This document shows, piece by piece, positions 21,938-32,071 of a stretch of 64,000 nt of DNA. The DNA is taken from positions 8,184,001-8,248,000 of the forward strand of contig OX637338.1 in NCBI GenBank assembly GCA_951799405.1, written 5' to 3'. This stretch comes from Agapetus fuscipes. Lineage: Eukaryota > Arthropoda > Insecta > Trichoptera > Glossosomatidae. Below the pieces are notes generated by a model. That model made no database searches. It had not been told where the DNA came from and saw nothing but the letters and a program-made list of their open reading frames with translations. The stretch's first letter is position 1, and every line of letters starts with the position of its first letter. A program made the position numbers and the translations under genes.

Positions 21938-23097
21938 CCCCCGTATTCACGATCAAAACTGGCACTTCCTTAAGGGCAAACCAGCGCTTAGATTGGGGAA
22001 ATTCATTTCAAGAACAATACTTAAGGTAAAATTAGCGCTTAAGCGCTCCAAAAACTAGCACTCAGGTAAGTAAGGTCGACACGTATATTAACCAACGCTT
22101 AAGCGCTGTCAAAATATTCCGTCATATTTCATTGTTATCACATTTTTTGTTTGATTGTGAATTTACATGAAAAAATGAATTCTTACTATAAACATGATTT
22201 TTACAAGTGTATTAACATTGTTTTGACGAGTTCATTTACATTGCTTGACCATCAGAATTGGGTTTGTTCTCCGGTATGGTCTAGGACCATACTGCAATGA
22301 CAGATGAACTGTCAAAATATTCCGCCGCATTTCATCAGCACATTTTTTGTTTGGTTGTGAATTATTTACATAAAATAATGAATTCTTTCGATACAGTTGA
22401 CTTCAACGAGAATAATAACATTGTTTTGTTCAAAAATAGTGTCCCAAGAAAATATATCAGAGACTGTAAAGACCCATTTACGTATTACGAAGAGGAAGAA
22501 TTTAGAAGACGTTTTTGATTGAAAAAATGCGTCGTTCTGTATACAGTTTTGCCGTTGCTCATTGAGGGTTGCAAAGCCAACGATTTCTTCGATCTGTTAT
22601 TTTATCTTCTATTACAGGTTTTTCTTTAATCAAGAGCCACCAGCAGCTCCTTTTCCGCTGGAGAAAACAACATCTTTTTGGCGCTGAAATCGATCAAAAC
22701 ACTTTACATTGGATATTACATAAATGTATTTTTAAAAACTAATAGAAATTGTAAACAAACAAATTCGTACTTACGGTTTACTTAAAGTAGTAATTGCGTT
22801 ATACGTACTTATTTGTTGTCAAGTTTTATGCAAAGTTGATATGACATTGAAATTTGAAAGAGGCGGCAATGATAAGAGTGAAGTACGCCGAATATCGGTC
22901 GGAAGGTACTGACCAATTACAGAGCTGGGTTTTTTCGAGAGCCAATGACAAACCCGTACGTCTCCTGGGGGTTGGGCACTACGCTGATTACTGCTTGAGT
23001 GTTCTTTGTGAAACAAAACGCTCCAGAATGTCGACCCTTGAGTAAGTGTAGCGCTTGAGTAAGGCACTTAAATCAGTTTTGATCGTGAATACGGGGG
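21938..23097 (+). mobile_element. PIF/Harbinger-type element, internally deleted, 1,160 bp
   Basis: Ends CCCCCGTATTCACGATCAAA (first 20 of 24 matching inverted bases) are flanked by TAA on both sides (21935-21937, 23098-23100), the 3-bp target duplication typical of PIF/Harbinger. GCGCTTAAGCGC-type palindromes recur subterminally (about 22038, 22088) and GCGCTTGAGTAAGG lies at the right end. Only an N-terminal transposase remnant is present, so it is non-autonomous. Confidence 0.85.
22378..22629 (+). pseudogene. Harbinger transposase N-terminal remnant (HARBI1-like)
   Basis: From the ATG at 22378 the frame encodes about 46 residues ending RKYIRDCKDPFTYYEEEEFR plus RF and a TGA (22516-22518). 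The Y-IRD-x2-x-PF-x-Y-x-E-x-EF-xxRF pattern is characteristic of the N-terminus of PIF/Harbinger transposases. Translation past the TGA stays family-like (LKKC, then a hydrophobic LPLLIEG helix) until a stop at 22627, so the TGA is probably a disabling mutation of an arginine codon. The catalytic DDE domain is absent. A CTTCTATTACAG stretch (22606-22617) would be a plausible splice acceptor. The 73-codon ORF start at 22297 lies upstream of the family-like region. The rest of the element is non-coding. Confidence 0.7.
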
Positions 23098-24287
23098 TAA
23101 TACTCTATTACTCCACTCATTCTGTGATAATGGGGATAATTTATCACAAATTCGCTCGATTCACGATTCGCAAAATTCAAATGGTATTTTCTGTACTTTT
23201 AAAAATGATAAAATTAAAATAAAGTTCAAAATCAGAGCGACTTATTAGTTTATATTGTTATGATTTGACTTGGGGTTCTTTTAATAAAATTTATCTTACA
23301 AGATTTGTTTTTCAAAATATAGTTTACAATGTACTATTCACTCTTGACTCTCTGTATACAGGTTTTTGCGTAACAATGGTCTAAGCGACTCTGTCTCACA
23401 GAATCTTTGCTCGTATTTATATGGGCGGTAGAGACGAATCTTGCATGTTTTCGAAAATGGTAGATACTTCCACTAGGATTGTTCGACACTATACCAGAAA
23501 CATCGCACACACCAATCAGCGTGCCTAGGCTCACGTCCACACGACCTTATACGTTCGTTACATTATAACCGATCGCGGCTTCGTCTAGACTGTATGAATC
23601 AGGAAAAATAATTGCCACACTAGATTTTTCTACTGAACGTCACCGTTTTAGAATATAACGTCTTACTTGGTCCTATTTTGAAACGTTTATAACATTATCC
23701 ACGTTATGATTCCATTACATTATCGATATCTAGAATATTATAAACATCAATGAATGTGTACACGAATGATCTTTGTTTGAATTTTCACTGTGACGTATTT
23801 TACATTTTAAGCCCAAAACTACAAGTCAGTTGTAACAATGTTCAGAATTCAAAAGTAATTAAAATAACAATGGTATATTAGTATTAAACAAAAGCTCTTG
23901 AACTGAATTTTATTTTGATAAACGAGTAATTCTATGATTTTCTAGGAAAAACACTAACTTCCATTAAAAAGGTACAATATCAATTTTAAGCATATTTGTA
24001 CCAACATTTGAATAGTTTACAGATTTACATTTTATATACAATATATTATGTAAAAGTATGATTGAAAAACGTAGAAAGGCTTTTACTTTGCGAAAAATAA
24101 ATTCTTATTTTTGGTTTATTAGACAAGTCACAAAGGAAAATAAAAACATTTGTCGAAAGAATATAATCGTTTTCGCTTCGTTTCCCAAAACTTTTATGAA
24201 ATCATTGTGTTCAGTCATTATTTTTTTGTTTCGTATCTACATAATTGTCTTCCTTTGTTTCATCAAAAAAAAAAACCCCTTAAAATT
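23098..24287. other. No recognised gene
   Basis: AT-rich sequence. The ORFs at 23334-23540 (-) and 24058-24330 (+) have no domain, and the second runs into SINE-2. Confidence 0.4.
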
Positions 24288-24616
24288 GGACCGGTCCGTA
24301 GTCCGTAGTGGCAACACTTCGGACTCGTAAATGGAAGGTTGTGGATTCGGATCCCGGCGGAGCACAAAAATATACCATTTATATTTCGAATGTGCTCTTC
24401 GCTGGGTTGAAAAATTCATAAACCTTTACCAATGACCGGTCACCAAAGGTCCATCCAGCCTCACAGCAACTGGGTCTTGCTTGAGTATTGGCGCTTTGTA
24501 GTGACGACCAAGCTCGTACACCTCTGCGGCACTACAACAAGTGTCATAGACCCCTAGAGTCTTTAGAATCTAGGGAGTCTCCCGCACAGGATTTCTTAAA
24601 AAAAAAAAAAAAAAAT
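24288..24616 (+). mobile_element. SINE-2, full length, poly(A) tail
   Basis: Head GGACCGGTCCGTAGTCCG with A-box-like TAGTGGCAACAC and B-box-like GGATTCGGATCCCGG. The body includes GGTCACCAAAGGTCCATCC and CTTGCTTGAGTATTGGCGC. It ends CCCGCACAGGATTTC and a run of A. It is the reference copy for this family. Confidence 0.85.
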
Positions 24617-25894
24617 ATGGATTGTACAAATGTGGTATTGTAATTCATAATATAAAAGAATAACTGGTTTTAAGGAATGAAAATTTACAAACATAAATTA
24701 TTATTTTGTTGAATTTCGAAGCTTTTTTTTTGTACAAAAAAGATTTACTGGAAGAAGTGAATTAATCAAAACATGAACCACGACAGGTGACCAAAAAGGA
24801 TCGTTCAATGGTGACCCGGGATGCCCTAGTAAGGTAAAACCGCAACTGAGGTGACTGGATGAAATCAAAGGATTTGTGGACCGAGAATGGTTGAACATAG
24901 CGACAAATAGAAAGACATGAAGTAGGCCTACTGTTAAGAGTTGACACAGAAAGATGCGAAGGAAGAATACATTTTATTTAAATGTGAAAAATAATTTCAG
25001 ATTTGTGTAAGTAAAAGATCATCCAAGATATCCTTGTTTGTCACAGAAAATTAATAATCATTGGATTTTCAAAATAATAAGTACAATTCATAATTATATC
25101 AATCGAAAAAATGCTGCTTGTTGTATTTTATTTACAATCCAGAATTAATAATGGTTTGTTTATTCAATTTGAGCAAATAAAGCTTTCCTCCGAAGGACAA
25201 ATACTAAATGAAATTTCATTATTTTGCTCCTGACAAAGATGGCTTATCAGATCGATGATTATTTTGTATCTCATTTTGTATTAAAATTTTGAAAATATCC
25301 AATAAACGGTATATTTTTACCATAATATAATACATACAAAATAAATATACATAATAACAAACATTTTTCAATTTACATAGTTATTATACTCGAATGACTT
25401 TTGTTTTCGGAAAAAAGTAACTGTAATTGGAGAAATTGTAGGAATAAATGTTATTTATTATGAAAATAAATTCTTCAGGCGCAAAAATATCTTCATTGTA
25501 AAAAAACGTTCACTAAGATATTAAAAACCGTGATAAATGACGAGGACGTGATCACACAGATAAAAAGACAAACAGAAGTTTTACAATTATTTTCAAGCTT
25601 GAAAATGTGAATTCCAGCTCTGAGATAATGTTGCAATTTCAATTACTGGGCTGTTAATTAACTTTCAGGAAAATTTAATTTCTTCCTTTCATTTTTATCG
25701 GACATCATAAATTATGAGAAAGAGTGAAAAATATACTCGTAATAAATGCATTTTTTTGAGGATTTCAGTATGGATTTCAAAATTTGAAATTTGACTCTTC
25801 AGCTGAGGTAGTAAATTAAACAAATACAATGTGTTTTTTTTGCAAAAACCTCGAAAGTCTTTGGTAAGTTTTTGGTCATCGTCACAAAACACCA
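24617..25894. other. No recognised gene
   Basis: AT-rich sequence. Several overlapping short minus-strand ORFs, none with a domain. Confidence 0.4.
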
Positions 25895-26060
25895 GCCATT
25901 ACTCAGATTCTGTAAGTTTGGATGAACCTTTTTGTAACCGGTCTTTGATAAATTTTCCGACCCAGTGCAAGAGAATTTCTGATTATTTTTTTTGCTCCGA
26001 ACTAAAGCCACTTCCCTAAAATCACGAGTCCGAAACTTTAAACACTAAGCTATTAAGTGA
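25895..26060 (-). mobile_element. SINE-2, diverged fragment
   Basis: TTTGGATGAACCTTTTTG, ACCGGTCTTTGATAAA and ATCACGAGTCCGAAAC are diverged SINE-2 blocks in reverse order. Old copy. Confidence 0.5.
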
Positions 26061-26089
26061 CGCTAAGCCTTTTGTTTTAGTGGAACCAA

Positions 26090-26275
26090 CTCGGAATACA
26101 AATCGAAAGTTATCCAGTTCGAATCTCCATCACAGCTAAAAAATAACAATGCAGTAGTATGAATTATTGAGTATCAGTTTGAAGATCGATACTAAAGGTT
26201 AATCTAGCCTTGCGCCAACTGAGGCTTATTTGAGTTTAGTCCGAATAACAACGACCAAGCTTGTCAGCAGGCATT
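26090..26275 (+). mobile_element. SINE-2, diverged fragment, opposite orientation
   Basis: A B-box-like CCAGTTCGAATCTCC is followed by AATCTAGCCTTGCGCC, GAGTTTAGTCC and ACGACCAAGCTTGTC, which parallel the SINE-2 body. Together with 25895-26060 it forms a decayed inverted pair. Confidence 0.45.
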
Positions 26276-26579
26276 TGCCTTCGTTAACACAAAAACGGTT
26301 CAGTTGAAATAAATCAGTCAACCTCTATTGGATTGCAACAAACCTACTCGTACACCGTATTCACACTAATTCTGTGACAACTTCAAATTAAACACTTTAA
26401 TGTTTTATTTCTCAATCCAAACAAAAAGAAAAACCCTTGGAGCATATTTTTTTTATTGCGAGTCTCCAAAAAAAGAAAATAAAACATACTTCCCTTAAAC
26501 ATAATATAACTCTCCTCGCTTGGATTAAATATGTAGGCATTTGTCTATGTTTATTAAAAGACCTGCCACAAAAGTCAAC

Positions 26580-26692
26580 CAATTTTACAGCAACTGGGTC
26601 TTGGTTACTAAAGTGACAAGCGTCAAGCAAGCAGGTAAAGGTTCTTGAGGTATAATTCACGTAAAAAGCACTCACCAAAAAAACCAGCTTGA
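26580..26692 (+). mobile_element. SINE-2 3' fragment
   Basis: CAGCAACTGGGTCTTGGTTA, GTTCTTGAGGTATAATTCAC and AAAAGCACTCACCA match the SINE-2 3' half as seen at 51100-51178. Confidence 0.45.
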
Positions 26693-26709
26693 AATATATT
26701 TTTAAAATT

Positions 26710-27021
26710 TTATCCTCCGTGGCACTCCTTGTAGAGAGGTTGAGTTGATACCAGTTTTTTTACTTTCTTTATTTTATTTCGTACATGGGTCTTCCAGGTC
26801 CTGGTTTGTGGGTTGGCCTTGCTGGGTCGTCCCTTGGGTCGCGGCGCTTCTGACGGACGCTCTTTCGTTAGTCTCCCTTTGGCGCCCCGACGCTCCGCAC
26901 GCGCGGTGCAAGTAGAGGCGTTGCGACGCCCCCCTACATACGCGAGGCCCCGTGTTGATAAATACAGACAAAACGTGAACACAATAATCGGTGCACATTT
27001 GCGCATGATAAACAAACGCAT
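26710..27021 (-). CDS. Candidate secreted-protein exon (unrecognised)
   Basis: A 103-codon minus-strand ORF in a local GC-rich island (about 26810-26960) that stands out from the AT-rich surroundings. The N-terminus looks like a signal peptide: a short basic start, then a hydrophobic stretch APIIVFTFCLYLS and a small-residue site at TRGLA. The rest is strongly basic and rich in R, K, P and T (for example RPKGRPSKANPQTRTWK). I do not recognise a family. It could be a first coding exon with a donor near the 3' end (for example at ATGTACG, near 26780), after which the frame would be intron. GC-rich DNA also yields long ORFs by chance, and another minus-strand frame (26774-26998) and a plus-strand frame (26813-27031) are open over the same bases. 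No repeat family matches it in the window. Confidence 0.3.
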   Translation of the reverse strand: MRLFIMRKCAPIIVFTFCLYLSTRGLAYVGGRRNASTCTARAERRGAKGRLTKERPSEAPRPKGRPSKANPQTRTWKTHVRNKIKKVKKLVSTQPLYKECHGG

Positions 27022-27022
27022 A

Positions 27023-27804
27023 CTAATGTGACGTAGTTATTAATTTGGCAATGAAATGCACAACGATAATTGATTCAAATAAATAAATTTGATTAAAATT
27101 ATGTGATGTATTTTACATGATAAAAATACATTTTTTAATAAATAAAAAAAAAAAAATTATAAAAAAAAGTGAGCTATTTTTTACGCAAAGGTTTGATTTT
27201 AATTCAATCGATTCTTTTACATTGTTGGTGAGTAACTGGATAAATTATACACTTTTTTTAAAAAAAAATGATATTCATTTAAAAAATACGTCCTTTTTGC
27301 CTAATGTAAGATTTATGCTTTCAAAACACCATTAATAAAGTCCCGTCAACAATTTGGCATTTTTCTAAGAAATATTGTAGAATTAAAAATCTCTTTATTT
27401 CCATCCCGGACGCTCGAAATGACAAATACACATCGGTGATTTATTTTCTTAGCACCGTTTGGGGGAAATCGTCTTTCAAAAGCCTTTTGAAGCTCGGTCG
27501 GTGCTGAAAAGCGTAAATACGAGGTAAAATACAGATGTTCTCTATTAGGGGACAAAAAAGTTTTAGAGAGACATGTAAGAATGTAAGAGAAATGTAAGAT
27601 TTTTTTAATACTCACATGGGTACACTAATATTCTTGATTAATGGACGATTTATATCAAATTTATCTTGTAACGTACTAAACAAGTCCAGTGTCTCCTATA
27701 CATAGTAAATACCAAGAAACAGTTTATAGTTAACAGTTTATATCATTTTTTAAATTAAATTTTAAAATATTGGTTTTATAAAAATTTAAGCTGTCGATAG
27801 CTAA
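27023..27804. other. No recognised gene
   Basis: AT-rich sequence with A-runs (27147-27170, 27260-27275). Short ORFs lack domains. Confidence 0.4.
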
Positions 27805-28131
27805 CCGGTCGATAGCTCAGTTGGTAGAGTGCTTGCATTCCATGCCGTGAGCTCGGGTTCGAATCCCACCGAGCGCGAGGGTGTCAGAAATGATTTCCCG
27901 TTTCGGTGTTTATTTAAAACCCCAAAATAATAATACCGGCAAGGTTTACTCAGCCTTCACAAGAAATGAGTACCAGCTCTCTCGGGAGCTGGGAAACCCC
28001 CACTTCAACTGAAGTGGTTGGCGTAAGGCCGGCCCCCTTACCTGTAAAAATAAATAGGTTCAACTCGCCACATGCGACCCCTTCGGGGATAACGCGGCAA
28101 GAAGTTACACTATATGTGTAGCTTAGTTGCG
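27805..28131 (+). mobile_element. SINE-1, full length
   Basis: CCGGTCGATAGCTCAGTTGG (A-box) and GGGTTCGAATCCCACCG (B-box), then the CACTTCAACTGAAGTG palindrome, GGCCGGCCCCCTTACC and ACACTATATGTGTAGC. It ends AGCTTAGTTGCG before a T-run. A good reference copy. The antisense ORF 27950-28150 is a shadow. Confidence 0.9.
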
Positions 28132-28675
28132 TTTTTTTTTTTAAGCTCAAAGTATTTTAGAAGTATTCACCTGTTATATAAATTTTTAATAAGGCCAAAA
28201 AATACAATATTTCATAAAAACAGGAAGATTGTGAGCTGTGCGCAAGGTGTGTTTTAAGACTGAATTAGAAAAAACGGAAGGTAGAGCGTTCCACAAAATT
28301 TATTTGTACAGAGCTTCAGTAAGTTTATGGAAGTCAGCTTACTTTAGCTTATAGCATTACAGCATTTGATATTGAAAATATAATGTGAGTACACAAGAGA
28401 CTATAAGTCAGGGTATTTTTTTTTGTTTTGTTCGATACACGTCGAGAAGTATTCTAGAAATGTAGCTGTCATTAGTCAAGTTGTCGTCTTTGATCGGTTC
28501 CAATTCAGACAAGGCTCAGTTGCAGTAAGGCTGATTGAACATTTGCGATGGGTTTCGCTTGTAAATGCTCGCCAGAACGTGAACAAATAAATAAAGACTT
28601 GGTACGTTTTACCAGCTCACAGAATTAATATGTATTGAAGTGTGATGCACACATAGACAGCGCCCACTAAAGGCA
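28132..28675. other. No recognised gene
   Basis: AT-rich sequence. A weak SINE-2-like string (AAGGCTCAGTTGCAGTAAGG) at 28513 may be a very old fragment. Confidence 0.3.
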
Positions 28676-28925
28676 TGTTTGTTGACTTATTGCTTGGTAT
28701 GCGGCTGAACACCCATGCTGTAGAAAACTGTTCACTTTACCAATGTCACCCCTGTTTCAGGGAAGGTCGGCAAGAGTTGCAGGGTGTATGTTAATTTGAG
28801 ATTTGGGTTTTTATGTTGTAGGTTTACACGCGGCATGTGCAAACACGAACTTATACGTGTCTGCTTGTGACAATTTATATAGTGTGAATCCCCAATGTTA
28901 AATATCTTTGCAACTTAGACTAGGT
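28676..28925 (+). repeat. Rep-A, subfamily with TTATGTTGTAGG
   Basis: TTGACTTATTGCTTGG, CCCTGTTTCAGGGAAGGTCG, GGGTTTTTATGTTGTAGG and TTTGCAACTTAGACTAGG. It shares the GGGTTTTTATGTTGTAG variant with 33362-33606. Confidence 0.8.
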
Positions 28926-29833
28926 TAGTGTACCGAATTTAAACTGAAAGAAAAACACGAATTTATGAGAATTCTGCATGAAGTTACATGAATTGTGTTT
29001 TATATAATGTTTCAAATGAAAAAAAATATTGTTCGACCCTTTTGAAATCTTACATTCTATGACAGTTGTTTTTTCAAAAGGAAACTGCTTGTAAAATGCC
29101 CGAATAGAAATAGGAAATAAGTTTATTTTGCCTCTTAGCTCTCTACCTCAAAAATACAGCTTTACGTCAAAAACGTAACTATAGCGTTGAAATCAAAATG
29201 CAAAAACATTAAAACAGTGCCTCTAGTGAAAGTTTTAGTTTCTATATATTTTTTGTAAAAGCTATTTTTGAAATAAACGTACTTGGGGTGCTGATCTATA
29301 ACTTTATTTCTGGAATCAACCAACGCGTGCATATTATTTGGGGTTGAATTTAAGGTTTTGCTTTGTAATTATCTGGTGCGGTCAGACTAATTTCAGGGAA
29401 AAGGTGGCTCCATTGTAAAGGTAGAAGGTTCATTTAACACACCTACAAAATACACTACTTCCATATGACATGAATGCTTCTACATCCAATTACACAGAAA
29501 ACAATTATTAATTAATTAAACGCTGTTTACTACTCGGATGCAAAGCGAATAATTCCCGAACAAAATCATTATAGATAGTTTTGTAAAGCAAACCTAACCC
29601 TTCTCGTGAATTTGAGTTAAACCTATCCTATATTTATTAACACTCGGGGCATGCTTTTTGAATTTGGCTTCAGATGCATAAAATTTCAAGCAATATATTA
29701 CTTACAGTTGCCTCTCATAATGCCATGAATAGTTTCGTACCCAGTCCCAATCTGTTGTAGAGTTTCAGTTTGCATGTGTCATCAAGCAGACCTCATAGTC
29801 ATAGTAATCAGACTATGGCAATGAGGACACTAA
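28926..29833. other. No recognised gene
   Basis: AT-rich sequence. Nothing is seen. Confidence 0.4.
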
Positions 29834-30085
29834 TCTAATCTAATCTAAGCTGCAAAGATATATATCATTTAAGATTTATACTAAATGCATTCCCACAAGC
29901 AGATATGTATAATTTCGCGCTAACACATGCCGCATGTGGACCTACAATATAAAAACCCAATCTCAAATGAACATAAGCCTTGCAACTCTTGCCGTCCTTC
30001 CCTGAAACAGGAGTGACATTGGCAAAGTGAACCAATTTTTATATTATGGGTGGTCAGCCGCATAACAACCTATAAGTCAAGGAAC
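29834..30085 (-). repeat. Rep-A, near full length
   Basis: TAATCTAATCTAAGCTGCAA (tail with a repeated TAATC unit), CACATGCCGCATGTGG, CCTTCCCTGAAACAGG and CCTATAAGTCAAGGA. Full-length orientation is minus. Confidence 0.8.
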
Positions 30086-30188
30086 ATACATGACAAATTA
30101 CATTTTTTTAAAATCAAAGAATAAAAATAACAATATATACATGGACATAAAAAACTAAATCATAAAACCAAATTCACTTTAACAAACC

Positions 30189-30590
30189 CTAGCCGCCAAC
30201 ATCACAGATCAACCGCCATTTCTTTCTATCCTTGCATACTTCTTTCATTTCCTCCAGAGTCATAACCTTCTTCATACAAGCTCTTCTTTTATTATGACTC
30301 TGGATATTCCATTCATTCGCAATTTCGGATATTTGGTCCATCCATACCTTTCTCGGTCTTCCTCTACCATGACATCCATCTATTCTACCAACATATACTT
30401 TCTTCGTCAGTCTTTCCTCATTCATTCTCTCCATATGCCCAAACCATCTTAACAAACTTCTTTTAATCTTCACTTTCACACTTTCTTTTGCACCACATTC
30501 TTTTCTTACAAAATCATTCCTCACCCTGTCACTCCGTTTTTTCCCAATCATACTTCTTAGAAAGTCCATTTCAACAGTATGTTTATACAA
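30189..30590 (-). pseudogene. C-terminal fragment of a LINE reverse transcriptase
   Basis: A 133-codon minus-strand ORF contains LLRWFGHMERMNEERLTKK, GRIDGCHGRGRPRKVWMDQI and a basic, cysteine-containing tail DRKKWRLICDVGG. The RWFGH(M/V)xRM...GxRxxGRPRxxWxDxI pattern is the well-known C-terminal region of many animal non-LTR retrotransposon polymerases. The upstream polymerase domain is not present (30591 onward is AT-rich), so this is a 5'-truncated insertion. The tail is repeated at 39000-39056. The open frame suggests it is not very old. The exact clade cannot be named from the tail alone. Confidence 0.75.
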
Positions 30591-30842
30591 TTATGTTATA
30601 ACAACACGTTTTTTTATTAAAGCTAACATATAAAAAAAAAGTCACATTATAAGTGCGATCTTTTATATCTCATCATAATTACAAATTTTATTAGCAACAA
30701 CCGTCATCGATGTTTTAACTCAGACAAATGACATTTTAAAAAGTGCAAGCTTACATTTTTTTACTACCTGTCAACTGAGAGCACTTATCTTTGAAGAATC
30801 TTTTAAAACTCAAAAGCGTACAATCTATATCTATAAAGAAGG

Positions 30843-30930
30843 ATGTATGTATGTATGTATGTATGTATGTATGTATGTATGTATGTATGTATGTATGTAT
30901 GTATGTATGTATGTATGTATGTATGTATGT
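30843..30930 (+). repeat. (ATGT)22 microsatellite A
   Basis: 22 uninterrupted ATGT units, 88 bases. It gives a spurious ORF of repeated M-Y-V-C residues (30791-31000). Confidence 0.95.
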
Positions 30931-31127
30931 CCCCTATAGACTCATAAACCGCTCATCCGATTTTGACGAAATTTTCAGGAAACATGTAACATATTCTTAG
31001 AACGAATCCTGTGAAGTTTGATGGTGATCAAATAAACAGTGGTTCTCAATTCTCGATATTTCAGCAACGAGGTCGGTAAATTTTGAAACCACCCAATAGA
31101 AGAAGACCATTATATTCAACTACAATA

Positions 31128-31270
31128 CATAATCTTAGTTGCAAATATACATTTACATTAAAGATTAATATAAAATGCATGCTCACAAGTAGACACATGT
31201 ATGTTCACGCTTACAAATGCTGCATGTGCACCCACTCATAATTTAAAATCCAAATCTAAAATGAACAACC
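31128..31270 (-). repeat. Rep-A, partial (in Helitron copy A)
   Basis: ATAATCTTAGTTGCAAATAT, AAATGCTGCATGTGCACCC and AATCCAAATCTAAAATGAAC are the diverged Rep-A 3' half in reverse orientation. Confidence 0.65.
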
Positions 31271-31462
31271 CAGTAACTTTTACTTTACGCCAACTTGAAA
31301 TGGATGTTATTCAGCTCCTGAGTGGCTTGACGCTCATTTCTTATGAAGGCTGAGTAAGCCTTGCCGGTATTTTATTTTGGGTTTAAAGTAAACACTGAAA
31401 CGGGAAATAATTTCTGACATATTCGGTGGGATTCTAACTCGAGATCTCGGCATGGAATGCAA
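31271..31462 (-). mobile_element. SINE-1, partial (in Helitron copy A)
   Basis: TACGCCAACTTGAAATGG, GCTGAGTAAGCCTTGCCGG, GAAACGGGAAATAATTTCTG and CTCGGCATGGAATGCAA are SINE-1 blocks in reverse. Both termini are lost. Confidence 0.65.
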
Positions 31463-31489
31463 TCTATCTATCTATATCTATAAAGAAGG

Positions 31490-31577
31490 ATGTATGTATG
31501 TATGTATGTATGTATGTATGTATGTATGTATGTATGTATGTATGTATGTATGTATGTATGTATGTATGTATGTATGT
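31490..31577 (+). repeat. (ATGT)22 microsatellite B
   Basis: Also 88 bases and 22 units, the same length as copy A. Confidence 0.95.
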
Positions 31578-31782
31578 TCCCTATACTCATAAACCGCTCA
31601 TCCGATTTTGACGAAATTTTCAGGAAACATGTAACATATTCTTAGAACGAATCCTGTGAAGTTTGATGGTGATCAAATAAACAGTGGTTCTCAATTCTCG
31701 ATATTTCAGCAACGAGGTCGGTAAATTTTGAAACCACCAAATAGAAGAAGACCATTATATTCAACTACAATACATAATCTTA

Positions 31783-31915
31783 GTTGCAAATATACATTTA
31801 CATTAAAGATTAATATAAAATGCATGCTCACAAGTAGACACATGTATGTTCACGCTTACAAATGCTGCATGTGCACCCACTCATAATTTAAAATCCAAAT
31901 CTAAAATGAACAACC
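31783..31915 (-). repeat. Rep-A, partial (in Helitron copy B)
   Basis: The same Rep-A fragment as 31128-31270. Confidence 0.65.
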
Positions 31916-32036
31916 CAGTAACTTTTACTTTACGCCAACTTGAAATGGATGTTATTCAGCTCCTGAGTGGCTTGACACTCATTTCTTATGAAGGCATGGA
32001 ATGCAGTTACTCTACCAACTAAGCTATAGACCGGAC
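31916..32036 (-). mobile_element. SINE-1, partial with internal deletion (in Helitron copy B)
   Basis: Matches copy A up to TTCTTATGAAGGC, then jumps to ATGGAATGCAGTTACTC and the tRNA-like head end AAGCTATAGACCGGA, which copy A lacks. The two copies have therefore lost different parts. Confidence 0.65.
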
Positions 32037-32071
32037 TTTTTACAAATATGGTGGATCGATATCGGTTTGGT

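Larger units (their letters stand above)
30824..31339 (+). repeat. Helitron 5' region with Rep-A and SINE-1 fragments, copy A
   Basis: A block of Helitron 5' end, (ATGT)22, CATCCGATTTTGACGAAATT and ATTCTCGATATTTCAGC, then Rep-A and SINE-1 pieces. It is repeated at 31471-31993 with only scattered differences (for example CCACCCAATAG versus CCACCAAATAG). Confidence 0.75.
31471..31993 (+). repeat. Helitron 5' region with Rep-A and SINE-1 fragments, copy B
   Basis: The second copy of 30824-31339. A CTAT-rich run (31463-31474) precedes it. The flank after the microsatellite has lost AG relative to copy A (CCCTATACTCATAAACC). Confidence 0.75.

Noticed and set aside
26774..26998. Alternative minus-strand frame in the GC-rich island
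   Set aside because: Lacks a signal peptide and starts inside the other frame. At most one of the frames can be coding.
27805..27880. tRNA gene-like sequence with good A and B boxes
   Set aside because: The same head is attached to a 320-bp conserved body at many loci, so it is a SINE-1 promoter and not a tRNA gene.
30791..31000. ORF with repeated MYVC residues
   Set aside because: Translation of an (ATGT)22 microsatellite and the Helitron 5' end.
30843..31577. Regularly spaced repeats reminiscent of an array (CRISPR-like)
   Set aside because: Two microsatellites in a duplicated Helitron end. There are no repeat-spacer units, and the genome is animal.
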